Of a stretch of 64,000 bases of DNA, positions 28,615 through 37,438 are shown piece by piece (the first letter of the stretch is position 1; every line of letters begins with the position of its first letter). A program made the position numbers and the translations under genes. The notes beneath the pieces were generated by a model, which was given only the letters and a program-made list of their open reading frames with translations, was not told the origin of the DNA and made no database searches. This DNA comes from Paracoccaceae bacterium (lineage in GTDB: Bacteria > Pseudomonadota > Alphaproteobacteria > Rhodobacterales > Rhodobacteraceae), in contig JAIOYF010000001.1 of assembly GCA_021741245.1 (NCBI GenBank), positions 434,001 to 498,000 on the forward strand, in the 5' to 3' direction.

Positions 28615-30123
28615 ATGAACGCGCGTTTGCTTGGATCTGTCGCTTTGACGACATTGATGACCATGGCAGCCCTGCCGGGTGCAGCAGAGACTGTCAAACT
28701 GACCCTTCTTGGGGTTGGCGACGTCTACAACTATGCCGAAGAGGATGGGCGCGGTGGGTTTGCGCGCCTGAATGCCGTGGCAAAAGCCGAGCGGGCGGCC
28801 AATCCAAATACCATCTATGTCTTTGATGGCGATATGCTTTCACCCTCACTTCAGTCCGGGTTCGACCTTGGCCAGAACACCATCGACTTTACCAATATCG
28901 AGCCTTTTGATCTGGCTGTTCCGGGCAACCACGAGTTTGATTTCGGGCCCAAGAACTTCATGGAAAAGATGAAGGCCAGCAAATACCCATGGGCCGCGAT
29001 CAACATCACCAATGCAGACGGCTCGCCCATCGAGGGCTTGGGCGGGGTGATGATGAAAGAGGTGGGCGGGCTGAAGGTTGCGCTGATTCCCGTGGCACAA
29101 GACACCTCGCCCGAAGTATCCTCGACCGGCAGTCTGAAGTTCCTGCCCACGGTTGAAACCGGCATCGCCGCCGCCAAACAGGCGCGTGAGGATGGGGCCG
29201 ATATCGTGGTTGGCGTGGTGCAGACCAATATGGAAAATGACCGCGCCCTGATGCGCAGCCGCGCCTTTGACGTGATCTTGTCGGGCGACGACCATTCCTA
29301 TGCCACGGCCTATGACGGGGTAACGGCCTATGTCGAAACCTCGATCGACGGGCAGTTCCTGACGCCAATCGACCTGATGGTCGATGTGACGGAAAAGGAT
29401 GGCAAGCGCAGCGTGAAATGGACGCCTGCCTTCCGCTTTATCGACACGGCGTCGGTCACGCCAGACCCGGTGTCACAGGCGCTTGCCGATGAGTATACGG
29501 CCAAGCTGGACGCCACGCTGAATGTGGAAATCGGCACAACGGAAACCGAACTCGACAGCCGTCGCAATACCGTGCGGGCCGTCGAATCGTCGATGGGCAA
29601 CCTGATTGCCGATGCGATGCGCGATCAGACCGGGGCCGATATCGCCTTGATGAATGGCGGCGGCATTCGTGGCGACCGCACCTATGACGCCGGGGCCAAG
29701 CTGACGCGCCGGGATGTTCTGACCGAATTGCCCTTTGGCAATATCACCATGATCACCGAACTGCCGGGCACGCAGGTGCTGCTGGCGCTGGAGAATGCTG
29801 TCAGTCAGGTGGAAAAGGGTGCGGGCCGTTTTGCACAGGTTTCCGGCGTGACCTTTACGCTGGACCCGAGTGCCGAAGCCGGCGCGCGTGTGTCCGAGGT
29901 GATGGTTGGCGGCGCACCGCTGGAGGCGGACAAACTCTATAAGGTTGCGGTCAACGACTACATCCTTGGCGGCGGTGACGGTTATGCCGCGCTGGGCGGT
30001 GGCAAGGTCTTGATGAACGTGGGTGGCGGCAATCTGATGGCCAATGACGTGATGGCCTATGTCGAAAAGATGGGCACCGTGAAGCCGGTGGTTGAAGGCC
30101 GCATCAAGATTTTGGGCCAGTAA
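28615..30123 (+). CDS. Secreted 5'-nucleotidase / metallophosphatase (UshA-like)
   Basis: A 502-residue periplasmic enzyme. The signal peptide (MNARLLGSVALTTLMTMAAL) is cleaved after about residue 24. The N-terminal calcineurin-like domain shows metal ligands in GDVYNY, FDGDMLSPS and GNHEFDFG; the first motif lacks the classical D-x-H, with Tyr-Asn in place of the usual His-Gly region. The C-terminal 5'-nucleotidase domain has MNGGGIRGDR near residue 342. It probably releases phosphate and nucleosides from extracellular nucleotides. GGGAG lies 9 nt before the ATG. It converges with the unknown three-gene cluster at a strong terminator. Confidence 0.9.
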   Translation: MNARLLGSVALTTLMTMAALPGAAETVKLTLLGVGDVYNYAEEDGRGGFARLNAVAKAERAANPNTIYVFDGDMLSPSLQSGFDLGQNTIDFTNIEPFDLAVPGNHEFDFGPKNFMEKMKASKYPWAAINITNADGSPIEGLGGVMMKEVGGLKVALIPVAQDTSPEVSSTGSLKFLPTVETGIAAAKQAREDGADIVVGVVQTNMENDRALMRSRAFDVILSGDDHSYATAYDGVTAYVETSIDGQFLTPIDLMVDVTEKDGKRSVKWTPAFRFIDTASVTPDPVSQALADEYTAKLDATLNVEIGTTETELDSRRNTVRAVESSMGNLIADAMRDQTGADIALMNGGGIRGDRTYDAGAKLTRRDVLTELPFGNITMITELPGTQVLLALENAVSQVEKGAGRFAQVSGVTFTLDPSAEAGARVSEVMVGGAPLEADKLYKVAVNDYILGGGDGYAALGGGKVLMNVGGGNLMANDVMAYVEKMGTVKPVVEGRIKILGQ

Positions 30124-30146
30124 GATAGGGGTCTAGAAAACACTTG

Positions 30147-30179
30147 GGCCTGTGCGGGGGGACGCGTCCCGCGCAGGCC
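30147..30179. terminator. Bidirectional terminator hairpin
   Basis: A 12-bp stem with one G-U pair (GGCCTGTGCGGG with CCCGCGCAGGCC) and a 9-nt loop. It lies between the stops of the 5'-nucleotidase and the minus-strand unknown gene at 30191. No strong T-run follows on either side. Confidence 0.7.
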
Positions 30180-30190
30180 TGATTTGGTGA

Positions 30191-30940
30191 CTACACGCTT
30201 TCGATCAGCACAGTGTAAACACCACCATGGTTGCTCTGCAGCCCGTCCCACGGCGCGTAGGAGGCCGTCATTTTGATCTTGGACGTTTTGTCCGTCAGCG
30301 AACCGCCTGCGGGAAACGTGTTGTTGTCGGCATTCTTTTTGAACCATGCCTCTGGATCCGGCACCTTTGCCTTGTCTGCACACAGGGCCATGCCGCCGCC
30401 GCCGCCGATCGAGGTGCCATAGCCAAAGACCTGCGTTGGAAAAGAACTGTCGCTGGGGGTCAGGTAAAGCACCGCGCCAGAGCCGTAGAAAATTGATGCG
30501 ATGTCATTGATGAAAGCCCCGACGCCAAAGGTGTCAACCCCGTCGACACTTTGCCGTCCGACGATCACCCCGGGTCTTGCATTTTCATCTACCGGATAGC
30601 GCAGCATCCAGCCGCCATCGCGGTATGGGCGGGTGACGGTCAGGGTATTGGCGGAGGTGTTGATGATGATGACGGCACATTGGCCCGGCCCAATCTGCGC
30701 GGCGTCGCGGTGAATGGTGACGCCGAACGCCCCCCACCAATCAGATGGGTCGCGGATCGTTTCATCGGGCAAAGATTTTCCGCCGTAAAACGGATAAAGA
30801 AGCTGGCTTCCCATCTGTTTCTTGCCGGCGACCGTGAACTGGCCCGAAGTGGCGATTTCTTGAAACATCGGGAGCATGCTGAAGGGCATTGCTGACACCG
30901 GGATCGCTTCTGCGCCATCGTCGTTGATGCTATCGGTCAC
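30191..30940 (-). CDS. Unknown beta-rich protein, faint actinoporin-like pattern
   Basis: I do not recognise this 249-residue protein by name. There is no signal peptide or membrane helix. The start is GTG at 30940, 7 nt after GGAG. Residues 88-175 read as alternating strands: CAVIIINTSANTLTVTRPYR, then GVGAFINDIASIFYGSGAVL, then a polar-aromatic stretch and GYGTSIGGGGG. The order (strand with NTSxNTL, a YRDGG loop, a small-residue strand with GAVLYLTP, and a final WDGLQSNHGG plus VYTVLIES strand) resembles actinoporins and fungal-lectin-like beta sandwiches, but with no certain motif. It lies 24 nt after the 403-residue gene and is the last of three same-strand genes. A pore-forming or lectin role is only a hypothesis. 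Confidence 0.8.
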   Translation of the reverse strand: MTDSINDDGAEAIPVSAMPFSMLPMFQEIATSGQFTVAGKKQMGSQLLYPFYGGKSLPDETIRDPSDWWGAFGVTIHRDAAQIGPGQCAVIIINTSANTLTVTRPYRDGGWMLRYPVDENARPGVIVGRQSVDGVDTFGVGAFINDIASIFYGSGAVLYLTPSDSSFPTQVFGYGTSIGGGGGMALCADKAKVPDPEAWFKKNADNNTFPAGGSLTDKTSKIKMTASYAPWDGLQSNHGGVYTVLIESV

Positions 30941-30964
30941 TCTTGATCTCCGCTTTTGTGAACC

Positions 30965-32176
30965 TCAGGGAAAGAGGGTCGATGGTGTGCCCGTGGCTGC
31001 CGACTGCGTGACGGAGCCGAGGGAATTGAGGGAGTTTTGCCACTCGGTCGCGGTTTTCTTCAGCTTGATGATGTCATCATCGCTTAGATCGTCGGGAACG
31101 GTGTTGCTGGCATTCCACTTCTTTTCATAGGTCGCGCGCAGTTTTCCCTTTTCAACAGCGGCCTGCGCGTCGGCGATGGCTTTTAGTGCGACCGGATCGC
31201 CCGAGTCACCCGTGATGGCGTTTTGCCAGTGATACATGGACGCGCCAGAGGAGGTGTCTGTCACCACCGTGACCTGATCCAGAATGCCCGAGACAAAGGT
31301 TTCCCGGTCAACCTTGGCCTGCGCCTGATCGGCGATCACCTTGGTCAAATGGGCCAGTCGCGGGGTGACTTGATCCTTGGCCAGTTGCGCAAACATGCTG
31401 AAGGGTTCGCCCTTGGCCTTTCCCAGATAGGATCGGTAGCTGCTGACGACATGGGTCTTGGGATCAATCATTTCGGATTGCACGGCATAGTCGCCATCGG
31501 TGGGCAGCACGGGCTTTGCGCCGGGCAGCGGCGGTTCCGGGCCAAGTTTGGTAAGGCTCCAATTCTTGTGGGCTTTGTCGAGGGCCGTCCATGTGGCAAG
31601 GCGGGCCTGATAATCCTTCAGGTTTTCATTCACCTCAAAGATCATCGCGGTTTTGCAATAGGTCAGGTAAACCCCGATCATGAAGGTATAAAGGCCGATG
31701 GAGCGGAATTTCTCGGAGGCCTTCGCCTCGATCAGATCGGCGATCACGTCAATGTCGGACGGATTGTCCTGAAGCGGTGCCCAAAACGGATCAAGAACAG
31801 AATTGACCCAGACGACCGTATCACCCGGCATGGGTTCCCCTGCGGTCTTGCCGCTGCCTGCGTTGCGGACCTTGGTGTTGATGTTGTCGGCAAGGGCAAT
31901 GATCCTCGCTTGATCAATGCCCTTTGTGTTGGCCCAGACAGTTGCGGCGACACTGGCCTTCAGATCGTTCATTGCATTTTGCAGGTCGGCATTGGTGGGT
32001 ATTCGGGTCAGGGGGCTCTGACCACTTTTGTCGGCGGGGTAGAAGATGTCAAAGAACAGCTTGCCTGTTGCCAAGGCCGCCGCAATGCCGGGGCCGACCT
32101 CGGGTATGGCGAAGGAACAGGTGATCGCGGCCCCAAGACCCTGATCAATAAGTGATTTCGGATCAGTATCTGCCAT
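30965..32176 (-). CDS. Unknown mostly helical protein, faint Cry N-domain-like pattern
   Basis: A 403-residue protein of unknown function. The ATG at 32176 has AAGGA 7 nt upstream; a TTG eleven codons earlier is less likely. There is no signal peptide. Residues 13-46 are hydrophobic and glycine-rich with VGPGIAAALATGKLFFDIFY. Residues 157-181 hold a second hydrophobic helix (SIGLYTFMIGVYLTYCKTAM). The remainder is charged and helical with a Pro-rich break near 210-225. The first 200 residues recall the helical pore domain of Bacillus Cry toxins in hydrophobic pattern (buried helices within amphipathic ones) but share no firm motif. It lies between the CshA-repeat gene and the beta-rich gene on one strand. 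Confidence 0.8.
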   Translation of the reverse strand: MADTDPKSLIDQGLGAAITCSFAIPEVGPGIAAALATGKLFFDIFYPADKSGQSPLTRIPTNADLQNAMNDLKASVAATVWANTKGIDQARIIALADNINTKVRNAGSGKTAGEPMPGDTVVWVNSVLDPFWAPLQDNPSDIDVIADLIEAKASEKFRSIGLYTFMIGVYLTYCKTAMIFEVNENLKDYQARLATWTALDKAHKNWSLTKLGPEPPLPGAKPVLPTDGDYAVQSEMIDPKTHVVSSYRSYLGKAKGEPFSMFAQLAKDQVTPRLAHLTKVIADQAQAKVDRETFVSGILDQVTVVTDTSSGASMYHWQNAITGDSGDPVALKAIADAQAAVEKGKLRATYEKKWNASNTVPDDLSDDDIIKLKKTATEWQNSLNSLGSVTQSAATGTPSTLFP

Positions 32177-32268
32177 GGAAATTCCTTGTCTGGACCCTGA
32201 GTCGGGCAAAAACTCATCGGTTTTGACTGGCCCATGGGGCAGGATCGCGCCCCATGGGCCAATCTGCG

Positions 32269-34368
32269 TCAGGTTCGTCCGCTGTTCTGGTCGTCAAGAA
32301 AGCGGGCAAAGAACCCCAGCATCAGGTGGATATAGGTCAGCCTGATGTATCGGGTGGCCCGCAGGGTGTTCGGCAGATTGACCAGATTGTCATCATAGGT
32401 CTTTGACATCGTGAACAGCTTTGCGGGCGACATGGGCGGTTCTGCATCTTGCAGCGTGCCTGCGCGCCATGTGTCAAAGTCCGGCGAAAGCACACCGCGG
32501 ATCAGGGTATCGCGCAAGGTAAACACGATGTTGCGGTCATCATCCGAAAAGCTGTTGGCAGTATTCAGCCACAGATCCGAGGTGATGGCCCGCATCAAAA
32601 GCAACCTGTTGACCGGGTCGTCGCCAAGATCCCCTTTGACCACCTTTGTTTCATACATCGACCAAAAGCTTGCATCATCAAGGTTGTTGATGGCGCCAAG
32701 CGAGGCATAGACCTTTGCAGCGGCACTGCTTAGCGTCAGCATCCCGACGGTTGAGAATACCCCTTTGCTATCGGCCACCTGATAGCTGATCGGGTGGGGG
32801 TCGTCCGTCAGCTTTGGGTCCGGCGTAAAGGTGATTTTCCCCGTGGGATCGGAGGCATCCCATGTGCCTTCGTCGACCACCACCAATTGCTTCATGCCGG
32901 CCGTGGCGGTGGCGTTGGGCCCGATCTCTTCGCCCTCGCTTTTCATCACGCCGGTCAGGATGACACTTGTTGCATCCACGCTGAGGGCGGGGTCGGTGAC
33001 GGGCTTGGCAAAACCGCTGGAGCCATCGACAACATTGACCGACAGCGCCGTGCCGGGGGTGAACGCCTTGATCTGCTGGACGATGTTCTGAACACGGGGG
33101 CGCATGAAATAGGACAGCGCAATTTCGCCGGAATCGGACGTATTCCCCTGTGTATCCGCGATCCTATACCCCATTTGAACCAGCCCCCCCAAGAAGCCGA
33201 CGATGGGGGTAAAGGTGATCTCGCCCGTGGCACTCGCGGTCCATTTGCCAAGGCCGACCTGAAACTTTTCTTTCGAATGGCCTGCGTCTCCACCAATCAA
33301 GGCCACACTGGCAGGATTGATCGCCCCCCCGCCCGGCCCCGGGGTTGCCGCTGCCACGACGTCAATCGTCACCACCTCGTTTACGGTGTGCTGTGCGCTA
33401 AAGCCTTTGACTTTGGGTCCACCCGTGCCGGCCACGGTCTTGAGTTTGTAGAAAAAGCTGATCTGCGCGCGCAAGGACCGAACACCCTTGGTATCGGCGA
33501 TTGTGTAAAGGATATTTGTTGTCCCGCCGCCAAATTTCGCAGCAGGCGTAAAGCTGACCGTCCCGTCCGAGGCCACAGCCCACAGGCCAATGTCTTTCAT
33601 CGTCTTTTTCTTGGTGTTCCCGGTATCGTGGGTGACGAACTCGACGCTCGTCTTGTCGATGGGGTCCCCTCCGTCGCCGGGAAGGGCCTGTCTTGCGACA
33701 TCAACCGTTGCTTTCTTGGTGGGGTCCAAAGAATCCCCGCCATCCAGATTAAAGGCTGAGGGTCCCGTCGTTTTCTTTGCGCGGCCAAACAGCGCGTACA
33801 AGATCGCACCCAGCGTCGCGAGGAATGAGACACCGCCCAAAACACCGTTTGTGATTGTAAACTTTCGCATGCGCGCCGTTTTGGCGGCCAGCGCATCTTG
33901 TGCGGCCTTGGCAACCGCCGCTTCGGCCTTCAGCGCGTCAATTGCATCTTTGGCGGCGGTCAGGGAGGCTTGCATTTCCGCATAGCTGACAACGCCATAT
34001 TCATTTTGTTGCCCAAGATTGCCGGCGGCCTCCACCCCTCCATTGCCGCCTTGCTGCACGTTGTCGGGCGGTGCCGCATCCATAAGGACCATTTGCACAT
34101 AATTTGGCTCTATCGGATCAATGCGGATGTTCACCCGTGGGATATTGACGGGTGCATCCACCGGAACGCCAGCGGGTCTCGCCTGTGCCGGATTTGCCGG
34201 GGCCCGCGCATACCGCTCGCGCAATTGATTGCGCGCCCCCGCCTCATCCGCCCTTGCCCGTCGATCCGCAATATTGGCGTTCAAAGGCACATCTGTGTTG
34301 TCGTATTGATTTTTTGGGACGTTTCCGTCGACGGCATCGGGATCATCTTCTACGTCAAACTCTGGCAT
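32269..34368 (-). CDS. Unknown membrane-anchored protein with three CshA-like repeats
   Basis: A 699-residue protein. The ATG at 34368 is preferred to a TTG at 34407. Residues 1-125 are acidic, Pro/Ala-rich and probably disordered. Residues 130-167 are Ala/Lys-rich and helical, perhaps coiled coil, and about 170-194 form one transmembrane helix (ITNGVLGGVSFLATLGAILY). After it come three repeats at about 215-310, 320-425 and 440-550. Each closes with the CshA-type pattern W, then G-x-I/V-x-F-T-P, then Y-x-I/V-A-D-x-x-G. Residues 553-699 are a helical domain with no known motif. No signal peptide is present, so the helix may act as a signal anchor with the repeats in the periplasm. It is the first gene of the three-gene cluster; 92 nt separate it from the next. 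Confidence 0.82.
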   Translation of the reverse strand: MPEFDVEDDPDAVDGNVPKNQYDNTDVPLNANIADRRARADEAGARNQLRERYARAPANPAQARPAGVPVDAPVNIPRVNIRIDPIEPNYVQMVLMDAAPPDNVQQGGNGGVEAAGNLGQQNEYGVVSYAEMQASLTAAKDAIDALKAEAAVAKAAQDALAAKTARMRKFTITNGVLGGVSFLATLGAILYALFGRAKKTTGPSAFNLDGGDSLDPTKKATVDVARQALPGDGGDPIDKTSVEFVTHDTGNTKKKTMKDIGLWAVASDGTVSFTPAAKFGGGTTNILYTIADTKGVRSLRAQISFFYKLKTVAGTGGPKVKGFSAQHTVNEVVTIDVVAAATPGPGGGAINPASVALIGGDAGHSKEKFQVGLGKWTASATGEITFTPIVGFLGGLVQMGYRIADTQGNTSDSGEIALSYFMRPRVQNIVQQIKAFTPGTALSVNVVDGSSGFAKPVTDPALSVDATSVILTGVMKSEGEEIGPNATATAGMKQLVVVDEGTWDASDPTGKITFTPDPKLTDDPHPISYQVADSKGVFSTVGMLTLSSAAAKVYASLGAINNLDDASFWSMYETKVVKGDLGDDPVNRLLLMRAITSDLWLNTANSFSDDDRNIVFTLRDTLIRGVLSPDFDTWRAGTLQDAEPPMSPAKLFTMSKTYDDNLVNLPNTLRATRYIRLTYIHLMLGFFARFLDDQNSGRT

Positions 34369-34694
34369 TTTGGGGCCTTTGCTTTGCGATAAAGTGGTTG
34401 CGTCCAAGGACAGGCAAAATTCGAAGGGCGGCCATGAAATTTGGAAGGCTGGGCATCAAAAAAGGGGCACAAAACGCGGCAACAGGTGCCGCAGGCTGCA
34501 AGAAGAGGGTCGCCATCCCTTTGCATTGAGTCAACCCAAAAGGGTATATTTTGCGAAAAACACCTCTGTCGTGCATGAGGCGCGGGTTTAAGTCCTTTGA
34601 ATGCCTTTGGTTTTTGTGACCTGCCTTGGCATAAATGCGGGCCATGGCCCCAAAACCCTTGCTGTTTGCGCCATGGGGCGGCATTTTTGAGCCA
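34369..34694. other. Divergent intergenic region, 326 nt
   Basis: This space separates the minus-strand unknown cluster from the plus-strand SRAP gene and must hold promoters for both. It is AT-richer than the flanks in places, for example around 34540-34560. I see no clear promoter hexamers, palindromic operator or RNA gene. Short readings here are antisense or lack ribosome sites. Confidence 0.4.
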
Positions 34695-35357
34695 ATGTGC
34701 GGACGCTTTACCATCACCCACCCGAATGAGGCCCTTGCCGCGTTGTTTGACGCGGTGATGGGCAACGACTTGCCGCCCAGCCCCCGGTTCAACATTTGCC
34801 CGACGCAAGCGGTGGCGGTGGTCACCGCTGACGCCGGGCGGCGGCTGCGCGCCATGCGCTGGGGGTTCTTGCCTCGCTGGTACAAGACACCGACGGATGG
34901 CCCGCTGATCATCAATGCCCGCAGCGATACCATCGCCACCAAGCCGGCCTTTCGCGATGCCGTGCGCCAGACCCGATGCATCATCCCGGCCAGCGGGTTT
35001 TACGAATGGCAAACGGCTGCGGATGGGACGAAGCTGCCGTGGTATTTCACGCGAACCGATGCGGCGCCAATGGCCTTTGCCGGGATCTGGCAGCAATGGG
35101 AGCAAGGCGGTCTGGCCCATGACACCTGCGCCATTGTCAGCACGGATGCGGGGCCAAACATGGCGGGGTTGCACCACCGCGAACCGGTCATCCTAGAGGC
35201 CGCGGATTGGCCGCTTTGGCTGGGTGAGGCAGGGCATGGCGCGGCGGTGCTGATGAAGCCCTCAGCCGCCGGTGTGATGGGGTGTTACCGGGTGGATCGC
35301 GCGGTCAATTCAAACCGGGCCGAAGGGCCTGAGTTGATTGAGGCGATCACGGCATAG
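34695..35357 (+). CDS. SOS response-associated peptidase (SRAP, YedK/HMCES family)
   Basis: A 220-residue protein that shields abasic sites in single-stranded DNA by a covalent bond through Cys2. The start at 34695 is fixed by this chemistry: it gives MCGRFTIT, with the catalytic Cys right after the initiator Met. Also seen are FNICPTQ, RWGFLP, NARSDTI, CIIPASGFYEW with the catalytic Glu region, and LHHREPVIL, where many homologues have RMPVIL. Earlier in-frame starts would bury Cys2 and are rejected. Confidence 0.93.
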   Translation: MCGRFTITHPNEALAALFDAVMGNDLPPSPRFNICPTQAVAVVTADAGRRLRAMRWGFLPRWYKTPTDGPLIINARSDTIATKPAFRDAVRQTRCIIPASGFYEWQTAADGTKLPWYFTRTDAAPMAFAGIWQQWEQGGLAHDTCAIVSTDAGPNMAGLHHREPVILEAADWPLWLGEAGHGAAVLMKPSAAGVMGCYRVDRAVNSNRAEGPELIEAITA

Positions 35358-35479
35358 CCTTGCTTTTTGGGCCGGACTACCTTAGGTCAAGGCCACGGGT
35401 GACCGGGCCCCTCTGGCAGAACAAGCGGCGGTTTTGCGATGTCGGCACTTGAACGCTCACCAGCCGTTGTGGTTATTCC

Positions 35480-36556
35480 ATGTCATCTCTGACCGATCAG
35501 GCGCGCCCGACGCTTTCCTATTTCACATGGGCCTTCATTGTGACCGGCCTTGGGCTTTTGTTGGGGGCTTGGCTGGGTTGGCAAACCACCGGGACAGTCT
35601 CGGGGATGCTGGGCGTGTTCTTCATCTGCACGGTGTTGGCCGTGCTGGAAATATCGCTCTCGTTTGACAATGCCATCGTGAATGCCAACAAGCTCAAGGA
35701 TATGACGCCGGTTTGGCAGCGCCGATTTCTGACCTGGGGCATCTTGATCGCAGTCTTTGGCATGCGCATCGTGTTTCCGCTTTTGATCGTGGTGATCGCG
35801 GCAGGGGTCGGGCCTTGGCAGGCCATTGTCTTGGCATCCTCGCGCCCCGAAGAATACGCGCGGATCATGGCCGAGGCGCATATCCCCATTGCAGCCTTTG
35901 GCGGGACATTCCTGATGATGGTGGCGCTGACCTATTTCTTTGACGCCGAAAAAGACGTGCATTGGCTGCGCTGGCTGGAATCGCGGGTGGCGGCCGCCTC
36001 ACAGATCCGGGGGATCGAGGTTGGCGTGGTCCTGCTTCTGGTCTTGGTGTTTTCGAAACTGTTGCCCGCGGCCGAAAGCAGTGTCTTTCTGTCATCGGCG
36101 CTTTACGGACTAATCACGTTTCTGGCGGTCGAGGTGATTGGCGGCCTGCTCGACAAATCGGATGAGACGATGAGTGCGGCGGCCAAAGGTGGGGTGGGGG
36201 CGTTCTTGTATCTGGAGGTGCTGGACGCCTCGTTCAGCTTTGATGGCGTGATCGGGGCCTTTGCGCTGTCGCAAAACCTGTTCGTGATTGCGATCGGGCT
36301 GGGAATTGGCGCGATGTATGTGCGCTCGATGACCATCATGCTGGTGGAGCGCGGCACGTTGCAGCAATACCGTTATCTGGAACATGGTGCGTTTTATGCG
36401 ATCTTGATCCTGTCGGTGATCATGTTCCTGCAATCCTTGGTGCATATCCCAGAGGTGCTGACAGGTCTTGGCGGTGCGGCCCTGATCGGCGTCTCGCTCT
36501 GGTCATCCATTCGATGGAACCGCGAAAACCCTGACGCGGAGTTGTCAGAGGCGTGA
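35480..36556 (+). CDS. DUF475 family integral membrane protein (TerC-like)
   Basis: A 358-residue protein with about ten hydrophobic segments. The helix EISLSFDNAIVNANKLKDM near residue 55 and its internal echo LDASFSFDGVIGAFALS near 250 are typical of the DUF475/TerC superfamily, with acidic residues inside helices. Such proteins are thought to move metal ions or help metal loading of exported proteins; the substrate here is not shown. It ends 14 nt before the tRNA-Gly gene, which lies on the opposite strand. Confidence 0.9.
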   Translation: MSSLTDQARPTLSYFTWAFIVTGLGLLLGAWLGWQTTGTVSGMLGVFFICTVLAVLEISLSFDNAIVNANKLKDMTPVWQRRFLTWGILIAVFGMRIVFPLLIVVIAAGVGPWQAIVLASSRPEEYARIMAEAHIPIAAFGGTFLMMVALTYFFDAEKDVHWLRWLESRVAAASQIRGIEVGVVLLLVLVFSKLLPAAESSVFLSSALYGLITFLAVEVIGGLLDKSDETMSAAAKGGVGAFLYLEVLDASFSFDGVIGAFALSQNLFVIAIGLGIGAMYVRSMTIMLVERGTLQQYRYLEHGAFYAILILSVIMFLQSLVHIPEVLTGLGGAALIGVSLWSSIRWNRENPDAELSEA

Positions 36557-36570
36557 TTGACTGGGGTGAT

Positions 36571-36644
36571 TGGAGCGGGCGGCGGGAATCGAACCCGCGT
36601 CTTTAGCTTGGAAGGCTAAGGTCTTACCATTACACAACGCCCGC
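36571..36644 (-). tRNA. tRNA-Gly (anticodon UCC)
   Basis: The minus strand folds into a full cloverleaf of 74 nt with an encoded CCA. The acceptor stem GCGGGCG pairs with CGCCCGC, the anticodon loop is CUUCCAA, so the anticodon is UCC, and the T arm reads GCGGGUUCGAAUCCCGC. It reads GGA and probably GGG codons. Confidence 0.96.
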
Positions 36645-36742
36645 TCAGTGATTCACCACGTATTTCATAAGCCTTCCGGGGTCAAGGTTAGACCTGACAC
36701 TTCAAGGCGGGCAAAGCCGGTGCCCCCGGCCCGTGTGTCGGG

Positions 36743-37438
36743 TCAGTTGGTCAGCAGGTAATAGCTGTTGCGTGTGGTTCCCGTGTTTTGGACAGTGATG
36801 TAAAAATAGCCGTTCCATGCGGGCACGAAATCGCAGCTCACCTTGTCTGACCAGCTCACGTCATAGCAGATCGTATTGCCCGTCTCATCGGCCACCAGCA
36901 CATCAAGATTGGAATCCCCGTCGCCAATGACGGCAAGTTCGGCATAAGAGCTGCCATAGAACGGCACCTCCCACACATCGGTCATCCCGCCGGGCAGGCT
37001 TGACAGGTGACGCATGGCCCCGCCGATGCTGCCGCGCGCACCTTCGGACTCTGCATCCTCGATCAAGCCAAGAAGGGTGTCATCCTCTCCCGCGAGGTCC
37101 TTGGCTGAGGCCATCATCCGCGCAGCGTCCACGGGGGCGTCTGTTGGATCAGGGTTTTCGGAGGCGCTTTCGCCCTTGGTGATTTTCTTGACCTCGGGCC
37201 CTTCTCTGGCATCGACCGCGGCCGCAATCCTGGCCGCAACCAGCACGGTCAGCCCATCCTTGTTGGCCATGCCAATGTCGTAAAGCTGTTGCGCCATGGC
37301 AAGGCTGGAGGCACCTCCGGGGGTCCCTTTAAGGGTGGTGTCGATGTTCGGGCCGGATTTGTCCTTTGCGATTGCGGGGCCGGACAGCGTAATGAGCGTT
37401 GACACCGCAAGGGCCGCGGACATGGACTTCAGGGTCAT
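36743..37438 (-). CDS. Secreted protein of unknown function with PPC-like C-domain
   Basis: A 231-residue exported protein. The ATG at 37438 gives a clean signal peptide (MTLKSMSAALAVSTLITLSG, cleaved after AIA); an upstream extension is not credible. Residues 40-150 are helical, acidic and low in complexity. Residues about 160-231 form a beta-rich unit with DGDSNLDVLVADETGNTICY and WNGYFYITVQNTG. This resembles the bacterial pre-peptidase C-terminal fold, with two cysteines that could pair. I cannot name a function. Its gene is divergent from argE. Confidence 0.82.
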   Translation of the reverse strand: MTLKSMSAALAVSTLITLSGPAIAKDKSGPNIDTTLKGTPGGASSLAMAQQLYDIGMANKDGLTVLVAARIAAAVDAREGPEVKKITKGESASENPDPTDAPVDAARMMASAKDLAGEDDTLLGLIEDAESEGARGSIGGAMRHLSSLPGGMTDVWEVPFYGSSYAELAVIGDGDSNLDVLVADETGNTICYDVSWSDKVSCDFVPAWNGYFYITVQNTGTTRNSYYLLTN

